A stretch of DNA of 64,000 nucleotides, from contig JAICXB010000001.1 of NCBI GenBank assembly GCA_025980765.1, positions 124,001 through 188,000 of the forward strand. Reading direction: 5' to 3'. This stretch comes from Terriglobales bacterium. Lineage in GTDB: Bacteria > Acidobacteriota > Terriglobia > Terriglobales > Acidobacteriaceae. The position numbers and the translations under genes were made by a program. Under the pieces are notes generated by a model. It made no database searches, had not been told where the DNA came from, and saw nothing but the letters and a program-made list of their open reading frames with translations. The stretch's first letter is position 1, and each line of letters begins with the position of its first letter. Of the stretch, positions 35,303-44,426 are shown piece by piece.

Positions 35303-35893
35303 ATGTCCGATTCTAGGCCCACCGCAACTCCAGTGCGGGTAACTGAAGCGTTTGTGAGCTATCGCCCAGCGGTCGACTGTGCCAGACTGACACAACGCCT
35401 GCTTTCCACCGTACCGCACAAATATCTGGTAGAGCTCGATAGTGTGGTCCTCTGCAGTCTTTCCGAGCAATCCCGCAGTGTGCGGATTGGAACTTTGCCG
35501 CGTCGGGGTAGAAGAATCAAACGAGATCGCGTTGCTGGGCTATACCATCACGCCAGTCGCGGCCAGAAGGCCTGGATACAGATTTTCGTCGATAACATCC
35601 AATTCCCGCCTTGGTATCTTTCCTGGATCGGCCCAACATCCGAAATGGCATTCGGAAGCGTGCTCTACCACGAACTTGGCCATCACGTACACACAATTCG
35701 CCCTGAATACCGGGAAAAAGAAGATGTCGCCGATCAGTGGTCCGATCGCTTTTTACTGAACCACTTAAAAAAGAAGTACCTGTTCTGGTATTCGGCACTG
35801 TGGTGTGCTGCGAAGCTTGGAAGGCTGCTGTTTACGTCCAAACTCAAATCCAGAATAGGAAGGCTGACCACTGTGACGCCAGGCGGGCGGTAG
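35303..35893 (+). CDS. HELGHH putative metallopeptidase
   Basis: 196 residues, no signal peptide. The segment VLYHELGHHVHTIRPEYREKEDVAD holds H123-E124-x-x-H127 and a downstream acidic patch (E138-E140 region) that could supply the third zinc ligand, as in small HELGH peptidases and toxin-like or ImmA-like proteins. The N-terminal half is basic (RRGRRIKRDR near 67-75). The C-terminus has a hydrophobic stretch (FWYSALWCAAKLGRLLF). I recognise no exact family. It follows the nucleotidyltransferase pair and the repeat block on the same strand; whether they are linked is unknown. Confidence 0.6.
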   Translation: MSDSRPTATPVRVTEAFVSYRPAVDCARLTQRLLSTVPHKYLVELDSVVLCSLSEQSRSVRIGTLPRRGRRIKRDRVAGLYHHASRGQKAWIQIFVDNIQFPPWYLSWIGPTSEMAFGSVLYHELGHHVHTIRPEYREKEDVADQWSDRFLLNHLKKKYLFWYSALWCAAKLGRLLFTSKLKSRIGRLTTVTPGGR

Positions 35894-35934
35894 GGATATC
35901 TTAGACTGATCGCTGATTGCCGATGAGCGCAAAC

Positions 35935-36090
35935 TAGAGCGCCGCAGGACCCGGAACAAGGCCCCCGGCGGGAGCCCGGGGAAACCGCACTGCCGTCGGC
36001 CAAAGCGCAGCGCAAGGCGCGCAGCGACAAAACAGATTGCTTTCTTTTAGAGGCGCTCCGCGAGCGAAAAGAGGGGACGGCCGAGCTGCT
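35935..36090. repeat. GC-rich repeat, short block
   Basis: ctagagcgccgcaggacccg, then gcccccggcgggagcccggg, then gccgtcggccaaagcgcagc. It is an altered relative of the GC-rich repeats at 30.0 and 34.9 kb; the order of parts (gcgccgcagg, then ccccgg...gagccc, then ctgccgt-ggcc) is the same as in the 34.8-kb copy. Confidence 0.5.
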
Positions 36091-36178
36091 GTGTTTCTTT
36101 GAATATTTCAAACCGCATTTTTCCGCAGCCTGTACAGAGAAATCTAACAGTGCATTGCGGCACGACTCGATGCGGCGC

Positions 36179-36583
36179 CTATCGGCCCAATCCCGCGTTC
36201 ATCTGGCGCTGACGCCGGTCGCGCGATACCAGGCCGTGCGCGGCGCGCAGGCTGCGCATCGCGCGCTCGGGCGAGACCGGCTTCTGCAGCACGAAATTCG
36301 CGCCAATCTCGAATGCATCCGTCACGCTGGTGATGTGGTTGGTGATGGCGAAGACGATGGATTTGTTGTTCGAGTTACCGGCGCGCAATTCGCGGATGAC
36401 TCGGCAGCCATCCTGCACATCGTCGACGTCCACCAGAATGGCGTCGAACTTCCGCTGAGAGATCGTTTGCCGCCCCTGGCTCGTGCAGGTCGCGGTTTCC
36501 AGCTCCGCCGTGACCGCCTCCAACACACCGCGAACCACGCGCACGACCTCCTGGTCTCGCGTGAGGAGCAGGGCTTTCAACAT
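36179..36583 (-). CDS. CheY-like receiver protein, possibly truncated
   Basis: 134 residues from the ATG at 36583. The fold matches a response-regulator receiver: LKALLLTRDQEVVRVVR at the start, FDAILVDVDDV with the likely phosphate acceptor Asp, and VLQKPVSPERAMRSL with the conserved Lys. Acidic residues after the first strand are missing (TRDQ instead of DDD), so activity is uncertain. The protein stops after RRQRQMNAGLGR, just where related Acidobacteriota proteins often continue into a PilZ domain; that suggests the gene was shortened. This last point rests on memory of the family, not on a comparison. Confidence 0.6.
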   Translation of the reverse strand: MLKALLLTRDQEVVRVVRGVLEAVTAELETATCTSQGRQTISQRKFDAILVDVDDVQDGCRVIRELRAGNSNNKSIVFAITNHITSVTDAFEIGANFVLQKPVSPERAMRSLRAAHGLVSRDRRQRQMNAGLGR

Positions 36584-36701
36584 AGGAATCAAATGTAGCT
36601 CCGCAAGGGCTAACGTTCAAATAACTGCCGTAACTGAAGATTGGGCGAAAGCACCAGAGCGGCGCGATTCTACTCTAAGATGCTGATTTTGGAAGGAAAA
36701 A

Positions 36702-36785
36702 AGCGATCGGGTGATCGGGCCATCGGGTCATCGGGAGAAGTAAGTACATGACCCGATCACCCGATGGCCCGATCACCCGATCGCT
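36702..36785. repeat. gatcgggtgatcggg perfect inverted repeat
   Basis: Arms 36702-36727 and 36760-36785 are exact reverse complements over 26 bases (built of gatcggg and cccgatc units) around a loop of about 32 bases. It lies just past the end of the DsbA-like gene and could act as its terminator. Same family as 20004-20163. Confidence 0.85.
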
Positions 36786-36791
36786 GTGCTG

Positions 36792-37430
36792 CTACCTCTT
36801 TGCCACTTTGCGCGTCTTCCCGTTCTTCTCTGAGGCGCTGGATCCCGCCTCTTCCTTCATTTGATCGATGATCGCGAACAGTTGGCTGCGGTCCACTACC
36901 TCGACGAACGGCTTGCCCGTGCTCTTGTTTGAGACTACGTAAATCGTGGGCGTGTGCTCGATGCCGACGCGCTGTCCCAGGGCAAAGTCGGCTTTTACCT
37001 CAGCCGCATACTTGCCATCTGGATCGATCACGAAAGGCAGGGAAGTGTTGTTGGCGGCAGCGTACTTCTCGGCATAGCTACGCAGATTTTCCGGAGTGAT
37101 TGCCGGCTGGTTTTCAAAGCAATAGTCGCGAAAACCGTCGCCCAGCTTCTTCGATTTGGTGTCGAAGTAGCGTGCGATCACCGCCGCGTCAAATGACCAG
37201 GTGTGCTTGGGCAAAGGGAAATCATGGCGTACCAGCGGAATGCTATAGGTTTTCGCGGCTTCTTCCACCAACGGATTGGCATTGGCGCAGTCAGGACATT
37301 GCAGGTCGAGGAACTCCACGATTGCAACCTTGGAGCCAGGCGGCGGTTTCAATGCGGAGGTATCGGCCGAGTAGCTGAACGTGGCAAGCAGCATGAGCGA
37401 AGCGAGAACGAGAAAGGCTCTGGATAACAT
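36792..37430 (-). CDS. DsbA-like thiol-disulfide oxidoreductase
   Basis: 212 residues from the ATG at 37430; a longer frame to 37598 reads through a GC-rich repeat and is not believed. A signal peptide or anchor (about 1-21, MLSRAFLVLASLMLL) precedes a DsbA/thioredoxin-4 fold with VEFLDLQCPDCANANP (redox CPDC) and the cis-proline segment IEHTPTIYVV. It acts in the periplasm. The Lys/Arg-rich C-terminus (NGKTRKVAKR) is unusual. Partner DsbB or VKOR is not in view. Directly upstream lies a 20-bp perfect GC-rich hairpin; clpB ends about 180 bp upstream. Confidence 0.85.
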   Translation of the reverse strand: MLSRAFLVLASLMLLATFSYSADTSALKPPPGSKVAIVEFLDLQCPDCANANPLVEEAAKTYSIPLVRHDFPLPKHTWSFDAAVIARYFDTKSKKLGDGFRDYCFENQPAITPENLRSYAEKYAAANNTSLPFVIDPDGKYAAEVKADFALGQRVGIEHTPTIYVVSNKSTGKPFVEVVDRSQLFAIIDQMKEEAGSSASEKNGKTRKVAKR

Positions 37431-37485
37431 AGTGTTTAGACTCAAAAATGCGAGAAGCGCTGTGGGAATTTTATCAGCAACCGCG

Positions 37486-37550
37486 GCGGTAGCGGCGGGT
37501 GCTTTGCCATTGAACCTACTCGAACCCGGAAAAGCACCCGCCGCTACCGC
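37486..37550. repeat. GC-rich 20-bp inverted repeat
   Basis: 37486-37505 (gcggtagcggcgggtgcttt) and 37531-37550 are exact reverse complements with a 25-base loop. It lies between clpB and the DsbA-like gene on the same strand; it might terminate clpB transcription. Related words occur at about 28325-28378. Confidence 0.85.
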
Positions 37551-37612
37551 AGCGGGTTCCGTTAACCCAGCCGGGGGTGCGTCTGAGGCCGATATCACAG
37601 GGGTCTACGTTG

Positions 37613-40273
<2,661 letters not shown>

Positions 40274-40305
40274 TTTGGCTTACGGGTGAATAAACTTCAT
40301 GGAGG

Positions 40306-40344
40306 GAGTGGACGTTAGTGGACCTCTGTCCACCACGTCCACTC
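40306..40344. terminator. Hairpin between hsp20 and clpB
   Basis: GAGTGGACG-tta-GTGGAC-ctct-GTCCAC-ca-CGTCCACTC forms a strong two-part stem with a four-base loop. On the minus strand it follows hsp20 and precedes clpB; there is no long T-run, so it may be a partial terminator or a repeat. Nearby gtccataacgtccattctgtcc continues the same words. Confidence 0.6.
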
Positions 40345-40379
40345 TTTTGTCCATAACGTCCATTCTGTCCAGTACAAGT

Positions 40380-40877
40380 TCAGGCGGCTTTTTCACTCTT
40401 CGCGCCTTCCACCGTCTTGCCCAGCGCCTTGCCTGAGCCGATGTTCACTTTGATCTGCTTCGGCTTCGCTTCTGCACGCTTGGATAGTTCGATGTTCAAA
40501 ACGCCGTGCTCGTAGTTGGCGCGAATGTTTTCTGTGTCCACGGTGTTCGGCAAGGTGAACGAGCGGGAGAAGCTCCCATAACGCCGCTCGATTCGGTGGA
40601 AGTTTTCTTCCTTCTCTTCCTTTTCGAACTTGCGTTCGCCGCTGACGGTGAGAGTGTTGTTTTCCAGGCGGATATCGACGTCGTCCTGGTTCACGCCCGG
40701 GATTTCCAACTTCAGAACGATCTTGTGCTCGTCCTCATAGACGTCCACGGCTGGAACGAAATTGCCGGTAGTCGTGAGTTCGTTCTGATCGGCGCGTCCA
40801 TAGTCCTGAAAAATGCTGTTCACGCGATTTTGCAATGTAGTGAGCTCGCGGAAGGGGTCCCAACGAGTAATAACCAT
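40380..40877 (-). CDS. Small heat shock protein Hsp20
   Basis: 165 residues from the ATG at 40877, which is preceded by GGAGG; a longer start at 40922 would add 15 residues without family support. The N-terminus MVITRWDPFRELTTLQ is typical of the bacterial class. The alpha-crystallin domain (about 35-135) contains VDVYEDEHKIVLKLEIPGV and the C-terminal region ANYEHGVLNIELSKR (conserved GVL). It binds unfolding proteins so that ClpB/DnaK can rescue them. Promoter and a HAIR-like operator lie about 90-120 bases upstream. Confidence 0.95.
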   Translation of the reverse strand: MVITRWDPFRELTTLQNRVNSIFQDYGRADQNELTTTGNFVPAVDVYEDEHKIVLKLEIPGVNQDDVDIRLENNTLTVSGERKFEKEEKEENFHRIERRYGSFSRSFTLPNTVDTENIRANYEHGVLNIELSKRAEAKPKQIKVNIGSGKALGKTVEGAKSEKAA

Positions 40878-40965
40878 GTGATTTCCTCCAAACTGTTGAT
40901 TTGCTTGAGAATTTGTGGCCATTGTCAGCCCGTTAAAGCGTTAGATGCTGAATTAGCGTAAATAG

Positions 40966-40995
40966 ATAATATAAGTTGAGTGTGTCATTGTCAAG
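40966..40995 (-). promoter_or_regulatory. Sigma-70 promoter overlapped by HAIR-like (HspR) site
   Basis: On the minus strand, TTGACA (40989-40994), a 17-base spacer and TATTAT (40966-40971) form a near-consensus promoter upstream of hsp20. Overlapping it is CTTGACA-N7-ACTCAAC (40975-40995), close to the HAIR sequence CTTGAGT-N7-ACTCAAG bound by HspR: 5 of 7 and 6 of 7 matches with exact spacing. HspR binding here would block the promoter. No hspR gene lies in the window. The transcript start is inferred, not shown. Confidence 0.65.
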
Positions 40996-41151
40996 TACCT
41001 GAATTTTTTGAATCATGTGTCTCGTTTTCAATGTCTTGCGAAGATGTTGAGATCCAGCGCCGTACCTCCCGTCCAACACGTCCACGCCATCCACCAAACG
41101 GAACCCGAGGCAGACAACTCCCCCAAATGGCTCAGCCCGAGGGGTCACTCC

Positions 41152-41342
41152 AATTCCCTGCTAATTCCCTGTTTAATTCTGTAAGCGTCTGAGATGTGAA
41201 CTTGATTCAGTGTTGATGCGGGTTCTGTGAATTTTCCACAAATTCCCTGCTAATTCCCTGCTCCCGAGCCGAATTTGCGATTTTTGGGCAGAACTCGAGC
41301 AATCGCGGGGCAGTGGCGAAAAATTCCCTGCAGATTTCCCTG
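41152..41342. repeat. Array of aattccctg motifs
   Basis: aattccctg occurs at 41152, 41163, 41241, 41252 and 41322, and atttccctg at 41334. Copies come in pairs 11 or 12 bases apart (one helical turn), with the pairs about 80-90 bases apart. It is in a gap of about 680 bases between hsp20 and a HEAT-repeat gene, where I find no gene. Reverse-complement words (aacagggaatt) are at 28652-28676. Regular spacing suggests a protein-binding array or a decayed repeat family. Confidence 0.7.
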
Positions 41343-41556
41343 TTATTTGCTCCATGCGTTTATAAAAGGCGCCTGAGACGCTGTGGGGTCTCACGTCCGC
41401 TTCCGAACAGCGGATTCCATGCGCGGTCAAGCTTCGCGGGGATCGCGGGATGAAATTTTATTCAATTTCAGTTACTTACAAATGGAACTGCGCGGCAACG
41501 GACGTGCGTATCCTTGACCGAAGCGCCGGTTTGGTCCACCGTTGTGAGGTAACCTC

Positions 41557-42012
41557 ATGAGGCGATATCGCGATCAGATTCTTTGCTCCCTGGTTTTGAG
41601 CTGCATAGTGATGTTTTGCGGTTTTGTGGGCACGGAGCGCAACAGCGCCGTTGGCTCCCTCGATCAGAGCATCAATCGCCATATCGCGATGCTCCGCTCC
41701 CGGGAAGCGCAGCAGAAGGCGGCGGCGGCCTACTGGCTGGGCAGCAGAGGATTGGCGGCTGAACGCGCCATTCCAGCGTTGGTCGACCTGCTCGGCGACA
41801 GCACCCAGATCGCACCTTCCCGCTATCGCAAAGATGAACTGGAATCTTCTTCGAATATCACAGTAGGACAGGAAGCGGCCGCCGCGCTGGTGAATATCGG
41901 GCGCTCCTCAACCGATGCCCTGATCAAGACCCTGATCACCTCTCCGGAGCCGCATGCACGCGAGAACGCAGCCTGGGCACTTGGCGCGCTACATCGCAAA
42001 CAGATGCTGTAA
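41557..42012 (+). CDS. HEAT-repeat protein
   Basis: 151 residues. A basic start and a hydrophobic segment (about 9-24, LCSLVLSCIVMFCGFVG) suggest a signal peptide or anchor. The rest is helical with HEAT/PBS-type repeats, e.g. AAAAYWLGSRGLAAERAIPALVDLL and ENAAWALGALHRK near the end. HEAT repeats bind protein partners or act as phycobilisome-lyase-like adapters; no enzyme motif is seen. It ends about 140 bp before the M13 peptidase gene, on the same strand. Confidence 0.75.
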   Translation: MRRYRDQILCSLVLSCIVMFCGFVGTERNSAVGSLDQSINRHIAMLRSREAQQKAAAAYWLGSRGLAAERAIPALVDLLGDSTQIAPSRYRKDELESSSNITVGQEAAAALVNIGRSSTDALIKTLITSPEPHARENAAWALGALHRKQML

Positions 42013-42153
42013 CGCAAAAACCGTCGAGTTCGTCCCGCAAATTTCCATTTCTATCTGCTCAAATTCCTTTGGCGCAATTGGATCTCGTACGCGGATGTCG
42101 CGTCATGGCGTACACTGTTCCGTTTTCACTCTCATGACTTCTGAGGATCAGCA

Positions 42154-44250
42154 ATGAAGCTCCGTCTCGCCTTCTTACTTCTGTGTATTTCTGCCACTGC
42201 ATATCTTGCGGCGCAGAACTCTGCCCATAAAAAAGCGCCATCGACCTCGACCGAAGCCCCGCAGCTTACGAAGGAGATTCACGGCTTCGATCTTTCCGCC
42301 ATGGACCGTACGGTTGACCCTTGCGATGATTTTTATCAGTTCGCCTGCGGAACCTGGAGGAAGAACAATCCCATCCCGGCCGATCAGGCGCGCTGGGGCC
42401 GCTTCAATCAGCTCGCCGAACGCAACCGTGAGATCGCGCGCAACATCCTGGAGAAAGCTTCGGCGAACGATCCCAAGCGCGATGCCATTCACCAGAAAAT
42501 CGGCGACTACTACCAGGCGTGCATGGACGAGAGCGCGGTGAACGAAAAAGGCCTGAAGCCGCTGCAAGCTGAGCTCGACAAGATCGCAGCTATCAAGGAC
42601 CGAAAATCGCTGATCGACGAAATTGGGCGTTTGCACGAAACCGGCGCCCGACCGCTGTTTGGCTTCGGGTCGAGTCCCGATCTGCACAACTCAAACCAGG
42701 TGATTGCGGTGGTCACCGAAGGCGGCCTGGGACTGCCGGATCGCGACTACTATCTGAAGGACGATGAGAAGTCGAAGGATGTCCGAGAGAAGTATCTGCA
42801 GCACGTTGCCAACATTCTGAAGCTGAGCGGTTCGCAGGAGCCGGAAGCCGACGCAAAGAAAGTCATGGACATCGAAACCAAGCTGGCGCAGGTTACGATG
42901 GACCGCGTGGAGCGACGCGATCCCAAGAACCGCGACCACAAGATGACGGTCGCGGAGTTCGAGGCGTCTGCTCCCAATTTGGAGTTTCAACGCTTCGTCA
43001 AAGACACCACTGCTCCGTCGTTCGATTCGCTCAATGTGACCCATCCGGAGTTCTTCAAAGCAGTCAGCGAGATGCTTGATTCAGTCCCGCTCGACGACTG
43101 GAAGACCTATTTGCGTTGGCATCTGGTGCACTCGGTGGCCGCCGTGTTGCCGCAGCCTTATGTCGATGAAAACTTCAATTTTTATGGCAAGTATCTGACC
43201 GGGCAGAAGGAGCTGGAAGCGCGTTGGAAGCGTTGCGAGCGCCTCACCGATCAGCAGCTTGGCGAAGCACTGGGACAGCCTTACGTGGCCGAAACCTTTA
43301 CCCCGCAGGATAAAGCGAGAATGCTGCGCATGGTGAATGCGCTGGAAGTTGCCCTGAAGCAGGATATCCAGTCGCTGGACTGGATGACGCCGGAAACCAA
43401 GCAGCAAGCGCTAATCAAACTGGCGGCATTCCGCAAGAAGATCGGCTACCCCGACAAGTGGCGCGATTATTCCAAACTCAAGATCGTTCGCGGCGATTTA
43501 TTGGGGAATGTGCAGCGCGCGAGCGAGTTTGAAACCAATCGACAGTTGGCCAAGATCGGCAAACCGCTCGATCGTACGGAATTCGGCATGAGTCCGCCGA
43601 CGGTGAATGCCTATTACAGTCCCTCTTTCAATGACATCAACTTCCCCGCTGGCATTCTGGAGCCGCCATTTTTTGATTCGACGGTCGATGATGCCGTGAA
43701 TTTCGGTGGTATCGGCGCCGTGATTGGACACGAGATGACCCACGGCTTCGACGACCAGGGACGCAAGTATGACGCGAAAGGCGATCTACGCGATTGGTGG
43801 ACGCCGCAGGACGCAAAGGCCTTTGAGGAACGAGCCACCTGCGTCGCCGACGAGTACTCCGGGTTCGAGCCGGTGGACGATGTTCACTTGAATGGGCGGC
43901 TGACGCTGGGCGAGAACACCGCCGATAACGGTGGAGTTCGCATAGCGCTGCGCGCTCTTCATAACACTCAGGCTGAAGAGGGGAAAAGCGGCAAGGGCGG
44001 CTCGCAGGAAGCCAGCACGGAAACTATTAAAGGCTTCACTCCCGATCAGCGGTTCTTCATCGGCTACGGGCAGATATGGTGTGAGAACCGGACAGAAGAA
44101 GCATCGCGTCTGGCAGCGAAGACAGATCCACACTCGCCGGGCCGCTTCCGCGTGAACGGCGTGCTGCAGAACGACGACGACTTCGCCAAGGCGTTTAGCT
44201 GCAAGCCGGGATCGAAGATGATCAGCGAGAAGGCGTGTCGGGTGTGGTAG
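42154..44250 (+). CDS. M13-family zinc metallopeptidase (neprilysin-like)
   Basis: 698 residues, the usual bacterial M13 size. A signal peptide (about 1-20, ...LAAQ) exports it. N-terminal domain with MDRTVDPCDDFYQFACG, the classic M13 start. Active site: VNAYYSPSFNDINFPAGIL, the zinc motif HEMTH (H526, E527, H530) and GENTADNGG with the third ligand E587. The C-terminus HSPGRFRVNGVLQN and the last residue W (CRVW) also match neprilysin. It cleaves peptides outside the cytoplasm. The gene is convergent with the TPR gene at 44427. Confidence 0.96.
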   Translation: MKLRLAFLLLCISATAYLAAQNSAHKKAPSTSTEAPQLTKEIHGFDLSAMDRTVDPCDDFYQFACGTWRKNNPIPADQARWGRFNQLAERNREIARNILEKASANDPKRDAIHQKIGDYYQACMDESAVNEKGLKPLQAELDKIAAIKDRKSLIDEIGRLHETGARPLFGFGSSPDLHNSNQVIAVVTEGGLGLPDRDYYLKDDEKSKDVREKYLQHVANILKLSGSQEPEADAKKVMDIETKLAQVTMDRVERRDPKNRDHKMTVAEFEASAPNLEFQRFVKDTTAPSFDSLNVTHPEFFKAVSEMLDSVPLDDWKTYLRWHLVHSVAAVLPQPYVDENFNFYGKYLTGQKELEARWKRCERLTDQQLGEALGQPYVAETFTPQDKARMLRMVNALEVALKQDIQSLDWMTPETKQQALIKLAAFRKKIGYPDKWRDYSKLKIVRGDLLGNVQRASEFETNRQLAKIGKPLDRTEFGMSPPTVNAYYSPSFNDINFPAGILEPPFFDSTVDDAVNFGGIGAVIGHEMTHGFDDQGRKYDAKGDLRDWWTPQDAKAFEERATCVADEYSGFEPVDDVHLNGRLTLGENTADNGGVRIALRALHNTQAEEGKSGKGGSQEASTETIKGFTPDQRFFIGYGQIWCENRTEEASRLAAKTDPHSPGRFRVNGVLQNDDDFAKAFSCKPGSKMISEKACRVW

Positions 44251-44312
44251 GTAGCTCCTGGCTGCTTGCTGCTGGCTTCTAGCACGGGAGTGCCAGCAGT
44301 GGAGTTCTGGTG

Positions 44313-44334
44313 GAGACGGGGCATACCCCGTCTC
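44313..44334. terminator. GAGACGGGG-CCCCGTCTC palindrome
   Basis: GAGACGGGG-cata-CCCCGTCTC has a 9-bp perfect stem. It sits between the convergent M13 and TPR genes and may terminate both. The core gagacg...cgtctc is shared with the palindrome at 56564-56591, so it is also a member of a repeat family. A ggctgcttgctgctggcttc stretch precedes it. Confidence 0.65.
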
Positions 44335-44426
44335 TGCCGTTGTTCCGCTGATTCATGCGGAATGTAACATCAGAAGCCTAACAATAGCCGAGGGCCGCCT
44401 AAAGCGAATGCCGCAGGATTCAAGCG

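Noticed and set aside
37431-37598. 56-residue N-terminal extension of the DsbA-like protein
   Set aside because: It is encoded by the GC-rich hairpin (Ala/Pro-rich translation) and precedes a good signal peptide.
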